Shown: positions 22,241 to 30,035 of the stretch, piece after piece | Layout of the letters: every line of letters begins with the position of its first letter | How positions within the stretch are numbered: the first letter of the stretch is position 1 | NCBI RefSeq assembly: GCF_030908215.1 | Contig: NZ_JAVFJK010000003.1 | Location: forward strand, 1 to 37,376 | DNA length: 37,376 bases | Source: Sinomonas sp. ASV486 | GTDB taxonomy: Bacteria > Actinomycetota > Actinomycetes > Actinomycetales > Micrococcaceae | Direction of reading: 5' to 3' | Notes under the pieces: generated by a model | What the model saw: only the letters and a program-made list of their open reading frames with translations | What the model was told of the DNA's origin: nothing | Databases searched by the model: none | Position numbers and translations under genes: made by a program

Positions 22241-22684
22241 GTGGGCGAGGGATGGGGCCGCAGAGGCCCGTGGGACATGATGCCGGAGGGCATGCGCCGC
22301 TTCGGCCTGCCGGACCAGTTCAGGCGATTCGTGGACGAGTGGGAGACCGCCTGGCTGCGAGTCGAGCAGTTCCGTGACGGCGACGCCCTCGTGGTGCGCG
22401 TCGAGCTGCCCGGCATCGACCCCGAGAAGGACGTGGACGTCACGGTGCACGACAGCGTCCTGTCGATCAAGGCGGAGCGCCGCGAGGACACCGAGAACAG
22501 ATCGAAGGGCGGGTTCCGCAGCGAGTTCCGCTACGGCTCGTTCGCCCGCACGATCGACCTTCCCCGTGGCGCACACGGCGAGGACGTCAAGGCCAGCTAC
22601 CACGACGGCGTCCTCGAGGTCCGCGTCCCGGTGGTCCCCGAAACGGGGCCTGGGCCCACCAAGGTCAACGTCAGTCGGGACTGA
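22241..22684 (+). CDS. Hsp20-family small heat-shock protein
   Basis: A 147-aa ATP-independent holdase chaperone. The alpha-crystallin domain runs from about residue 40 to 135 (DALVVRVELPGIDPEKDVDV, FRSEFRYGSFARTIDLPRGA, KASYHDGVLEVRVPV). The short N-terminal arm is aromatic and Met-rich (WDMMPEGMRRFGLPDQFRRF). It lacks a clear IxI motif at the C-terminus and ends KVNVSRD. The GTG at 22241 has CAGGAGG 6 nt upstream. TAGCCT (22184-22189) could be its -10. It is a single-gene unit that ends at a large hairpin shared with glgA. No HAIR or CIRCE element is seen upstream. Confidence 0.92.
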   Translation: MGEGWGRRGPWDMMPEGMRRFGLPDQFRRFVDEWETAWLRVEQFRDGDALVVRVELPGIDPEKDVDVTVHDSVLSIKAERREDTENRSKGGFRSEFRYGSFARTIDLPRGAHGEDVKASYHDGVLEVRVPVVPETGPGPTKVNVSRD

Positions 22685-22705
22685 GGTCCGTAGCAGGCGA
22701 GACGC

Positions 22706-22753
22706 GACGACGGCGACGTACCCCGCGCGGGGTGCGCCGCCGTCGTCGTGCGT
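22706..22753. terminator. large hairpin between hsp20 and glgA
   Basis: ACGACGGCG at the left arm pairs with CGCCGTCGT at the right; inside, CCCC-GCGC-GGGG forms a second stem. It belongs to the CGCCGTCGTGCGT family, with one extra CGT in the 3' arm, and serves two convergent genes. Confidence 0.75.
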
Positions 22754-22762
22754 AGTGACCCC

Positions 22763-23977
22763 TCAGAGGACGCTGCGGTAGACCTCGAGCGTGGATTGGG
22801 CGATGGTGTCCCACGAGAAGTTCGCCTCGGCACGGGTCCGGCCGGCCTCTCCCATCTCACGTGCGCGCGCCGGGTCCGAGACGACCTCCTCGAGCGCGGC
22901 GGCGAAGTCCGCGACGAACTTCTCGGGATCGGTCGGAGTGCCGGTGCCGTCCGTGACCTGCTCGATCGGGACAAGCAGGCCGGTGATGCCGTGGTCGACG
23001 ACCTCGGGAATGCCTCCGGTCGCGGTCGCAACAACGGCTGCACCGCACGCCATGGCCTCGAGGTTCACGATGCCGAGGGGCTCGTAGATGCTCGGGCACG
23101 CGAACGCCGTCGCGTGGCTGAGCACCTGGATGAGCTCGGCACGCGGGAGCATCCGCTCGATGAGGATCACACCCTCGCGCTCGGCCCTGAGCCCGTCGAT
23201 GAGCGTGGCCGTCTCGGCCGCGAGCTCCGGGGTGTCCGCGGCTCCGAGGCAGAGCACCAGCTGGATGTCGGCGGGCAGCTTGGCCGCGGCACGCAGCAGG
23301 TACGGGACGCCCTTCTGGCGCGTGTTGCGGCCGACGAAGACGACCGACGGCTTGGCGGGGTCGATACCCAGTGCCCGGACATGCTCGGTGCCCTCATCGC
23401 GGCCCCACAGGGAGACGTCGATGCCGTTGTGCACCACCTTGACCTTGTTCGGGTCCACCTCGGGGTAGCAGCGCAGGATATCCGCGCGCATGCCGTGGGA
23501 GACGGCGATGATCGCGTTGGCGGCCTCATAGGCGGTCTTCTCGACCCAGGACGAGAGGCGGTAGCCGCCTCCGAGCTGCTCGGCCTTCCAGGGGCGCAGG
23601 GGCTCGAGGCTGTGCGCCGAGAGGACGTGCGGGATGCCGTGCATGAGCGAGGCGAGGTGGCCGGCCATGTTCGCGTACCAGGTGTGCGAGTGCACGAGGT
23701 CCGCGCCCCCGACGTCGGGCACGATCCCCAAGTCGATGCCGAGGGTCTCGAGGGCCGCGTTGGACCCCTTGAGGTACTCGGGCACCTGGTATGAGGTCAC
23801 CGTCGCGCCATTGACCTGCGGCTCGCGGGCAGCGCCGAAGGCGTGCACGTGCAGATCCACCTCGCGGGCGAGGACCCTGCTGAGCTCGGCCACGTGGACC
23901 CCGGCGCCGCCATAGATCTCCGGGGGAAATTCCTTGGTCACAATGTCAATTCGCACGGGTTCAACGTAGTCCGTCAT
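22763..23977 (-). CDS. glgA: glycogen synthase, GT4 family
   Basis: A 404-aa glycosyltransferase of the actinobacterial GlgA/GlgM type. It uses ADP-glucose to extend alpha-1,4-glucan or make maltose 1-phosphate. The N-terminal fold starts RIDIVTKEFPPEIYGGAGVH, the donor-binding KxGG-like loop. The C-terminal domain has VVFVGRNTRQKGVPYL and the E-x7-E motif in CPSIYEPLGIVNLEAMACG. The ATG at 23977 has no RBS, but TAGATC lies 8 nt upstream, so a leaderless start is plausible; GTG at 23956 is an alternative nearer the conserved start. It diverges from glgC, whose product makes its ADP-glucose donor, with 91 bp between the two starts. Confidence 0.94.
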   Translation of the reverse strand: MTDYVEPVRIDIVTKEFPPEIYGGAGVHVAELSRVLAREVDLHVHAFGAAREPQVNGATVTSYQVPEYLKGSNAALETLGIDLGIVPDVGGADLVHSHTWYANMAGHLASLMHGIPHVLSAHSLEPLRPWKAEQLGGGYRLSSWVEKTAYEAANAIIAVSHGMRADILRCYPEVDPNKVKVVHNGIDVSLWGRDEGTEHVRALGIDPAKPSVVFVGRNTRQKGVPYLLRAAAKLPADIQLVLCLGAADTPELAAETATLIDGLRAEREGVILIERMLPRAELIQVLSHATAFACPSIYEPLGIVNLEAMACGAAVVATATGGIPEVVDHGITGLLVPIEQVTDGTGTPTDPEKFVADFAAALEEVVSDPARAREMGEAGRTRAEANFSWDTIAQSTLEVYRSVL

Positions 23978-24068
23978 TCGATCGTGATCTAGTGTGAAGA
24001 CAACCGCGCTCCGCAGCGGCGGAGGCTAGGTTACACAGGCCTTAACGACAGATGACGGGGGTTGCGCA

Positions 24069-25511
24069 GTGGCACCGAAGAAGGTATTGGCGATTGTGCT
24101 CGCCGGAGGCGAGGGGAAGCGCCTCATGCCGCTGACGGCGGACCGGGCCAAGCCCGCGGTTCCGTTCGCCGGTGGGTATCGGCTCATCGATTTCGCCATG
24201 TCGAATCTGGTGAATTCAGGATTCCTCCAGATCGTCGTCCTCACGCAGTACAAGTCCCATTCTCTGGACCGCCATATTTCCGAGACATGGCGGCTCTCTC
24301 CGCAGCTCGGGAACTACGTCGCCTCGGTGCCTGCGCAGCAGCGCGTGGGCAAGAGCTGGTTCCTCGGGAGCGCCAACGCGATCTACCAGTCGCTCAACCT
24401 CATCTACGACGCCCAGCCTGACATCGTCGTCGTGGTCGGCGCGGACCACGTCTACCGCATGGACTTCGGCCAGATGGTCGACTCACACATCGCGTCGGGC
24501 GCAAAGGCGACCGTCGCGGCCGTTCGGCAGCCGCTGAATATGGCGGACCAGTTCGGCGTCATCGAGACCGACGCCGCCGAGCCGGCCAAGATCGGCGCGT
24601 TCGTCGAGAAGCCGGCCACCACGCCTGGCCTGCCCGACGATCCCGAGCAGTTCCTCGCGTCGATGGGCAACTACGTGTTCGACGCCGATGCCCTCGTCGA
24701 CGCGCTCAAGAGCGACGCCGAGCGGCTCGACACGAAGCACGACATGGGCGGGGACATCATCCCGTTCTTCGTCGAGCGCGGCGAAGCCGGCGTCTACGAC
24801 TTCACCACGAACGAGATCCCGGGCGCCACCGAGCGGGACCGCACCTACTGGCGGGACGTGGGTACGCTCGACTCCTTCTACGACGCCCACATGGACCTCA
24901 TCTCGCCGCTGCCGGTGTTCAACCTCTACAACGCGAAGTGGCCTATCTACACCCACCAGAGCGTCTCCCCGCCCGCCAAGTTCGTCCGCGGCGCCGGCGG
25001 GACGGTCGGCATGGCGTTGGACTCCATCGTCTCGAGCGGTTCGGTCCTCACTGGCGGCATCGTCGAGGGATCGGTGCTCTCGCACGACGTGCGGGTGGAA
25101 TCGGCTGCCCGCGTGCTCGGCTCCGTGCTCATGGACGGGGTGAAGATCGGCGCCGGTGCCGTCGTGAACCACGCGATCCTTGACAAGAACGTGGTCGTCC
25201 CGCCCGGTGCGACCATCGGCGTCGACGAGAAGCTGGACCGGCGCCGCGGGTTCGAGGTCACTGCGTCTGGCATCACCATCCTGTCCAAGGGCCAGGAGGT
25301 CCCCGAGCCGGACGAGGACGAGCGCAAGCTCGCTGCCGCGTGGCTGTCCAGGCTGCCGGCGGTCCTCGAGGAGGTCGCTTCGGACATGCCCGAGGTCGCC
25401 GAGAAGATCCAGGAGATCCACGCAACCGCTGCGGCCCGCGCCGTCACGGGTGAGCCGACCCACGACGGCGCGTCCTCACCGTCGTCCGCGACCACCCACG
25501 CCCAGGGCTGA
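24069..25511 (+). CDS. glgC: glucose-1-phosphate adenylyltransferase with C-terminal extension
   Basis: Makes ADP-glucose from ATP and glucose 1-phosphate, the committed step of glycogen synthesis. The nucleotidyltransferase motif [20 protein letters not shown] is at residues 13-32, the [10 protein letters not shown] active-site segment and FVEKP sugar-phosphate loop are present, and the left-handed beta-helix ([20 protein letters not shown]) ends at about residue 411. Most GlgC proteins stop near there. This one has about 69 extra residues: an acidic [10 protein letters not shown] stretch, a predicted helix ([20 protein letters not shown]) and a low-complexity tail. The start is GTG at 24069 after GGGGG. 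TAGGTT (24026-24031) may be the -10. It is divergent from glgA. Confidence 0.95.
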   Translation: MAPKKVLAIVLAGGEGKRLMPLTADRAKPAVPFAGGYRLIDFAMSNLVNSGFLQIVVLTQYKSHSLDRHISETWRLSPQLGNYVASVPAQQRVGKSWFLGSANAIYQSLNLIYDAQPDIVVVVGADHVYRMDFGQMVDSHIASGAKATVAAVRQPLNMADQFGVIETDAAEPAKIGAFVEKPATTPGLPDDPEQFLASMGNYVFDADALVDALKSDAERLDTKHDMGGDIIPFFVERGEAGVYDFTTNEIPGATERDRTYWRDVGTLDSFYDAHMDLISPLPVFNLYNAKWPIYTHQSVSPPAKFVRGAGGTVGMALDSIVSSGSVLTGGIVEGSVLSHDVRVESAARVLGSVLMDGVKIGAGAVVNHAILDKNVVVPPGATIGVDEKLDRRRGFEVTASGITILSKGQEVPEPDEDERKLAAAWLSRLPAVLEEVASDMPEVAEKIQEIHATAAARAVTGEPTHDGASSPSSATTHAQG

Positions 25512-25563
25512 GCGTCCGGGCCGAGCATCAGGGCAGCCTGGTCCGCCGGTAGAATGGGAAGCC

Positions 25564-27027
25564 ATGAGCTCCCCCGACGTGCCCGCCGAACTGACCCCTG
25601 AGGAAATCCAGGCTGCCCTGAAGGTGCTCGGCACGATCCACACGTACGACGAGGAGCATCCCGATTACGTCGCGGTTCGGCGTGCCACCGGCAAGATGTT
25701 CAAGGCGCACCGGCGCTTCACGCGCACCCAGAAGCGAGACGCGGTGGCCGAGGCGGACAAAGCTGTCATCGCCCAGACGGCCACCGCGGCCCCGGACCGG
25801 ATCGACGACGAGACGAGGGGCAATAAGCTCAAGCCATCGGCGACGGGCGACGTCGCCGGGCATCTCCTCCGCTCGCGGCCCTGCTACATTTGCAAGCAGC
25901 ACTACACCCAGGTCGACGCGTTCTACCACCAGCTGTGCCCGGACTGTGCCGCGATGAGCCATGCGAAGCGGGACGCACGCACCGATCTGACCGGGCGGCG
26001 CGCGCTCCTCACGGGCGGCCGTGCCAAGATCGGAATGTACATCGCCCTACGGCTCCTGCGCGACGGCGCCCACACGACCATCACGACGCGCTTCCCCAAG
26101 GATGCCGCGCGCCGCTTCGCCGCGATGGAGGACTCCGGCGAATGGCTCGACCGGCTCACGATCGTGGGGATCGATCTGCGCGACCCGTCCCAGGTCATGT
26201 CGCTCACCGACGCGCTCGACGCCTCGGGTCCGCTCGACATCATCATCAACAACGCCGCCCAGACAGTGCGTCGTTCGGGCAACGCCTACAAGCCGCTCGT
26301 GGACGCCGAGTCCGAACCCCTGCCTGCGGCCCTTCTGGCCTCCAACGGCGGTCCCGAGCTGCTCACGTTCGGGCATGCGCACGACAAGCACCCGCTCTCG
26401 ATCGCCGGATCCGTCGCGGAGCATCCAGCGCTCGCGGGCGACGCCGTGACTGCGCTGGCGCTCTCGACTGGATCCGCTTCGCTCGACCGGATCGCTGCGG
26501 GGACCGCGATCGATGCTGGCGGCCTTGTCCCGGATGTTGCCACGATCAACTCGTGGACGCAGGTCGTGGACCAAGTAGACCCGCTCGAGATGCTCGAGGT
26601 CCAGCTCTGCAACGTCACCGCGCCCTTCCTCCTCGTCTCACGGCTACGGCCCGCAATGGCGCGTTCGACGGCGCGGCGCAAGTACGTGGTCAACGTCTCC
26701 GCGATGGAGGGCCAGTTCGGGCGGAAGTACAAGGGCCCTGGCCACCCGCACACGAACATGGCGAAGGCCTCGCTGAACATGATGACCCGCACGAGCGCCG
26801 GGGAGATGTTCGAGACCGACAGGATCCTCATGACCGCCGTGGACACCGGCTGGATCACCGATGAGCGGCCGCACTACACCAAGGTCCGGCTCGCCGACGA
26901 GGGCTTCCATGCTCCTCTGGACCTCGTGGACGGGGCTGCGCGCGTGTACGACCCGATCGTCATGGGCGAGGGCGGCACCGACCTGTACGGGGTCTTCCTA
27001 AAGGACTACAAGCCAAGCCCCTGGTGA
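25564..27027 (+). CDS. SDR-like protein with N-terminal Cys4 motif
   Basis: A 487-aa protein. Residues 1-100 are helical and charged. Residues 107-128 hold C107-x2-C110 and C125-x2-C128 (CYICKQHY, CPDC), a probable zinc knuckle. From 140 an SDR fold follows with TGGRAKIG (150-157), D204 in GIDLRD, and NNAA (229-232). An insert of about 100 residues (235-335) comes before the second half. Ser is kept (VNVSAMEG, S379) and Lys at 401 (TNMAKASLN), but the catalytic Tyr position is T397, so classic SDR chemistry is doubtful. I know of a conserved group of such Cys4-SDR proteins in bacteria and eukaryotes, but not of a function. TAGAAT (25551-25556) and GGGAAG precede the ATG. Confidence 0.82.
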   Translation: MSSPDVPAELTPEEIQAALKVLGTIHTYDEEHPDYVAVRRATGKMFKAHRRFTRTQKRDAVAEADKAVIAQTATAAPDRIDDETRGNKLKPSATGDVAGHLLRSRPCYICKQHYTQVDAFYHQLCPDCAAMSHAKRDARTDLTGRRALLTGGRAKIGMYIALRLLRDGAHTTITTRFPKDAARRFAAMEDSGEWLDRLTIVGIDLRDPSQVMSLTDALDASGPLDIIINNAAQTVRRSGNAYKPLVDAESEPLPAALLASNGGPELLTFGHAHDKHPLSIAGSVAEHPALAGDAVTALALSTGSASLDRIAAGTAIDAGGLVPDVATINSWTQVVDQVDPLEMLEVQLCNVTAPFLLVSRLRPAMARSTARRKYVVNVSAMEGQFGRKYKGPGHPHTNMAKASLNMMTRTSAGEMFETDRILMTAVDTGWITDERPHYTKVRLADEGFHAPLDLVDGAARVYDPIVMGEGGTDLYGVFLKDYKPSPW

Positions 27028-27035
27028 CGCCGCCA

Positions 27036-27057
27036 CGCCCCGCCCCGCCCCGCCCCG
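27036..27057. repeat. CGCCC microsatellite
   Basis: Four tandem CGCCC units directly after the SDR-like gene and next to the 22-bp repeat array. Confidence 0.8.
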
Positions 27058-27065
27058 TCGATCCC

Positions 27066-27125
27066 GTTGAGGGGTCCCTGGCGGACCGTTGAGGGGTCTC
27101 TGGCGGACCGTTGAAGGGTCCCTGG
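27066..27125 (+). repeat. 22-bp tandem array, left of the DUF559-like gene
   Basis: Two full units (27066-27087, 27088-27109) and a third partial unit (27110-27125) that runs into the stop codon of the next gene at 27126. Each unit begins GTTGAGGGGTC or GTTGAAGGGTC and contains the core GGTCTCTGGCGG or GGTCCCTGGCGG. The period is exactly 22 bp. The same family occurs in inverse orientation at 28094-28159. Confidence 0.92.
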
Positions 27126-28055
27126 TCATGCCGCCTTATCGCTCAAGAGAATCCGAAGCTCGTGGCGCACGCGAGCAAAGTCATCGTGCAGGTCGTCGAC
27201 CGTCGCGTGAATGAGGTCCCACCCAACGCGCCGGAAAGCGGTATCGCGCCATAAATCGATGTGCTGCTGCTCAGGCTCCAGATGGTGGCCGCCCTCATAG
27301 TGGATACCGATGCGACCCAGCGGGTAGCCAATATCAATGCTCGGGGACCGAGGGTCCGTGGGATCCAGCCGGATCTGGAGCTCGGGCTCGGGGAATCCGT
27401 GGGCGATGAGGCACATCCGCAGGAGTGACTCCGGGACAGAATCGGAACCAACCCGCATGTCAGCAAGCGCCTCTTTGCACTTGCCGACCCCTTTGACCTT
27501 TGGATGGGCCCGTAGAAGGCGTGCAAGGGAAGCCTTCGTCTCGTAGGGCTCCCCTCGTCCTTCGAACTCGGGGCGGGGAACGCGGATCAGCTGATCGCCC
27601 AACGCAACGAGCGCGACGGGTGTTAGTTCATGCCCCAAGTCCAGCCACGTTCGGCCCCGACTGGTGAGACGCAAGCCCTCGCGTGCCTCGAGCTCGCCTT
27701 CCAGGATCCGCACACGGTGCCCCACGACACCGGGACGGCGAACCCGAGGAAGGTGGGACGGCTTGCTCAGGTGAATCGCCGAGTGGTCCTCGATCCATCG
27801 GGGCAGCCACAGCCCGAGGATCGCGCCCGCTGTCCGATGGGACGCCCACGCCTCGGGGTTGACCGCCAGATGCGCACGAACGAGATCCTCCAGCCCGGGA
27901 GGTGCGGAACCTGGTACGAAGACGCCCCGACTGACCTGCCGGATGTCCTCGAGCCTGAGGTCAACAGGATTCAATCCGTGTGCCCGAGCCTCGTTGGCCG
28001 AGAAGGGACGTCCTAGGAGACTGTTCAAGTGCTCATCGGCGTTCATGCGCCCCAT
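27126..28055 (-). CDS. DUF559-like protein bracketed by inverted 22-bp repeat arrays
   Basis: A 309-aa protein. The N-terminal 50 residues look like the winged-helix of AbiEi-type proteins (RPFSANEARAHGLN, QVSRGVFVPGS). The middle is helical and basic. The C-terminal 100 residues resemble DUF559 / very-short-patch-repair-like nuclease folds: E209 (PESLLRMCLIAHGFPEPELQ), D241 (DIGYP), E254 (IHYEGGHH), Q264 and GWDLIHATVDDL. The usual Lys of a PD-(D/E)xK site is not evident, so activity is uncertain. The ATG at 28055 has GAAGG about 12 nt upstream; 28046 is an alternative. Both flanks are tandem 22-bp repeats of one family in opposite orientation, which no neighbouring gene shows. This suggests the gene and arrays are one unit. 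The function is not known. Confidence 0.8.
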   Translation of the reverse strand: MGRMNADEHLNSLLGRPFSANEARAHGLNPVDLRLEDIRQVSRGVFVPGSAPPGLEDLVRAHLAVNPEAWASHRTAGAILGLWLPRWIEDHSAIHLSKPSHLPRVRRPGVVGHRVRILEGELEAREGLRLTSRGRTWLDLGHELTPVALVALGDQLIRVPRPEFEGRGEPYETKASLARLLRAHPKVKGVGKCKEALADMRVGSDSVPESLLRMCLIAHGFPEPELQIRLDPTDPRSPSIDIGYPLGRIGIHYEGGHHLEPEQQHIDLWRDTAFRRVGWDLIHATVDDLHDDFARVRHELRILLSDKAA

Positions 28056-28093
28056 GCTGGCATACCTTCACAGAGGGGGCCGCAGAAGTTATC

Positions 28094-28159
28094 CACAACC
28101 CTGCGCCAGAGACCTCACAACCCTGCGCCAGAGACCCCACAACGCCCCGCCAGAGACCC
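28094..28159 (-). repeat. 22-bp tandem array, right of the DUF559-like gene
   Basis: Three full units (28094-28115, 28116-28137, 28138-28159) with exact 22-bp period. On the minus strand the units read GGTCTCTGGCG followed by CAGG or GGGC and then GTTGTG, matching the left array's GGTCTCTGGCG-GACC-GTTGAG in the same phase. The array lies 38 bp upstream of the DUF559-like start. Confidence 0.92.
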
Positions 28160-28182
28160 AACGCCGCGAAGGATGGGGCGCG

Positions 28183-29034
28183 TCAGGCGACTCGCGTGAT
28201 CTCTACCGTGACCTCCAGGTGCGAGCCTCCGCCGCCGGACAGGATGCCCTTGAGCGGGGGCACGTCGCGGTAGTCGCGGCCGCGGGCCACGGTCACGTGG
28301 AAGTCGCCGGCCGGCTTGTGGTTGGTCGGGTCCCACGAGCGCCACTCGCCGTCCCACCATTCGAGCCACGCGTGCGACTGCCCGGCAACGACCTCGCCGA
28401 TCTCAGCCCCCGAGCGCGGATGGAGGTAGCCGGAAATGTACCGGGCCGGGATGCCGAGGCTCCGCAGCGACCCGATCGCGAGGTGCGCGAGGTCCTGGCA
28501 CACGCCCTGGCGCTGGTTCCAGGCCTGCTCGGCGTCCGTGGTCACGCCGGTGGACCCCGGCATGTAGCGCATCTCCCCGCGCATCCAGTCGAAGACGGAG
28601 TGGGCGGCCTGGTTCGGGTCCATGTCGCCGGCAAGGCCGGGGACGATTCCGAGCACCTCGGAGCCCGGGGCTGAGAGCCGGGACTGCGGCAGCCAGTCGC
28701 TGAACTGGTCCTCGACCTCGGGGCTGCGCAGCCGCTCCCACGAGACGACCTCGCCCTCCAAGGGGACGCGCTCCACCCGGTGCACTTCGACAGTGGTCGA
28801 AGAGACAACCTCGAGGTACTCGTGCGGGATCTGCATGTCGAACGCAGTGACGCGGCTGCCCCAATAGTCCTTGTAGGAGCTGACGGCGGCCTGGGTCGGC
28901 GCAACGCGCACCTGCGACTCCAGCACCACCTGCTGGGGCTCTGTCAGCGGCGTCATCCGCGCCTCGTTGTACGAGAGGGTGACCCTCTTGTTGTACCGGT
29001 AGACGGTACGGTGAAGGATCTTCAGCCGGGTCAT
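28183..29034 (-). CDS. transglutaminase-like cysteine protease family protein
   Basis: A 283-aa protein with an N-terminal beta-domain (KILHRTVYRYNKRVTLSYNE) and a transglutaminase-like papain-fold core. The catalytic triad is visible as C179 (GVCQDLAHLAIGSLRSLGIP), H221 (GQSHAWLEW) and D235 (WDPTNHK). Such proteins are predicted to act as peptidases or transamidases rather than true transglutaminases. The ATG at 29034 overlaps the alpha-E gene stop by 4 nt (ATGA), so it is coupled. It is the third gene of the ATP-grasp/alpha-E/transglutaminase operon, a widely conserved set in bacteria. Cytosolic; no signal peptide. Confidence 0.93.
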   Translation of the reverse strand: MTRLKILHRTVYRYNKRVTLSYNEARMTPLTEPQQVVLESQVRVAPTQAAVSSYKDYWGSRVTAFDMQIPHEYLEVVSSTTVEVHRVERVPLEGEVVSWERLRSPEVEDQFSDWLPQSRLSAPGSEVLGIVPGLAGDMDPNQAAHSVFDWMRGEMRYMPGSTGVTTDAEQAWNQRQGVCQDLAHLAIGSLRSLGIPARYISGYLHPRSGAEIGEVVAGQSHAWLEWWDGEWRSWDPTNHKPAGDFHVTVARGRDYRDVPPLKGILSGGGGSHLEVTVEITRVA

Positions 29035-29957
29035 GAAACCTCTCCCACCCAGGCCTGCTCGTCGGCCCTGTTGAAGTACTTGCGCGAGACCGCGTCGGAC
29101 GTCTGGGCGACCGCCCGCTGGACCCGTTCCATGTGCTCGGGCAGCTCCGCCATGAGGTCGTCGGTGCGGTGGAACTCGAGGAACGTGCGTGTCTGCCCCA
29201 CGATGCGGCGGGCGTCATTGATGAAGCCCACGCGCGTGTCGGACGGGTCGAGCTTGGCCAGCGCATCGTCGGCGTCGCGGAGCGCGTACACGATCGAGCG
29301 CGGGAAGAGGCGGTCCATGAGCAGGAACTCGGCGGCGTGACGGTCGTCGAACGCGGCGCGCCGTGTCCGCAGGAACGACTCGTAGGCGCCCGCGCACCGC
29401 AGCATGTTGACCCACGACATCCCCGCAGTGTGCACCTCGCGTGTCGAGAGCATGCGGGCCGTCATGTCCGCCCGTTCGAGCGAGCGGCCCAGCACGAGGA
29501 ACAGCCATCCCTCGTCGTGGCTCATCGTCGTGTCGGCGAGGCCCCGGACCATGGCCGTGCGCTCGAGGACCCAATTGCAGAAGCGGTAGGTCCCCACCAC
29601 ATCCTTGCGGTGCTGGCTGAGCCCGTAGTACGTCGTGTTGAGGCACTCCCACAGGCTCGACGACACGGTCTCGCGGGCGCGGCGGGCGTTCTCGCGTGCG
29701 GCACCGAGGGAGCCGGCGATGCTTGTCGCGTGGGAGCGGTCGTACGCGAGGGACTGCAGGAGGTCCGTGAGCCGGAAGTCCTCCTTGTCGGACTGGGAGC
29801 CCATGACGCCGAGCAGTTCCTGCGCGACGGTGCGCTGCTCGGAGGCCGGCAGGTGGTTGAGCCGCTCTAGGTGGACGTCGAGGATGCGGGCGGTCCCGTC
29901 GGCACGCTCCACGTAGCGGCCGATCCAGAACAGGGATTCAGCGATGCGGCTGAGCAA
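29031..29957 (-). CDS. alpha-E domain protein
   Basis: A 308-aa, all-helical alpha-E family protein. The start is taken as TTG at 29957, because GAGGAGG lies 7 nt upstream and the family begins almost exactly there (LLSRIAESLFWIGRYVERAD). A longer frame to 30017 lacks such support. Conserved features include RYVERAD, HDEGWLFLVLGRSLERADMT and SFLRTRRA. The family is always found with a circularly permuted ATP-grasp and a transglutaminase-like protein, as here. It is predicted to take part in making or modifying a peptide tag, but no biochemical role is settled. It overlaps the next gene by 4 nt. Confidence 0.93.
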   Translation of the reverse strand: MLSRIAESLFWIGRYVERADGTARILDVHLERLNHLPASEQRTVAQELLGVMGSQSDKEDFRLTDLLQSLAYDRSHATSIAGSLGAARENARRARETVSSSLWECLNTTYYGLSQHRKDVVGTYRFCNWVLERTAMVRGLADTTMSHDEGWLFLVLGRSLERADMTARMLSTREVHTAGMSWVNMLRCAGAYESFLRTRRAAFDDRHAAEFLLMDRLFPRSIVYALRDADDALAKLDPSDTRVGFINDARRIVGQTRTFLEFHRTDDLMAELPEHMERVQRAVAQTSDAVSRKYFNRADEQAWVGEVS

Positions 29958-30035
29958 GTCGGCCTCCTCGGGCGGGATGGGCGGGTCGGACAGGATGGGA
30001 CGGACGACGGCGCGCACTCACGCGGGCGGCCGGCC

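Noticed and set aside
23950-23965. IclR-type half-site GGTTCAACGTA near the glgA start
   Set aside because: It matches the operator at 14437 over 11-12 bases, but it lies inside glgA coding sequence and lacks the TGAAC partner.
27066-28159. CRISPR array
   Set aside because: The 22-bp units are directly tandem with no spacers and no cas genes are near.
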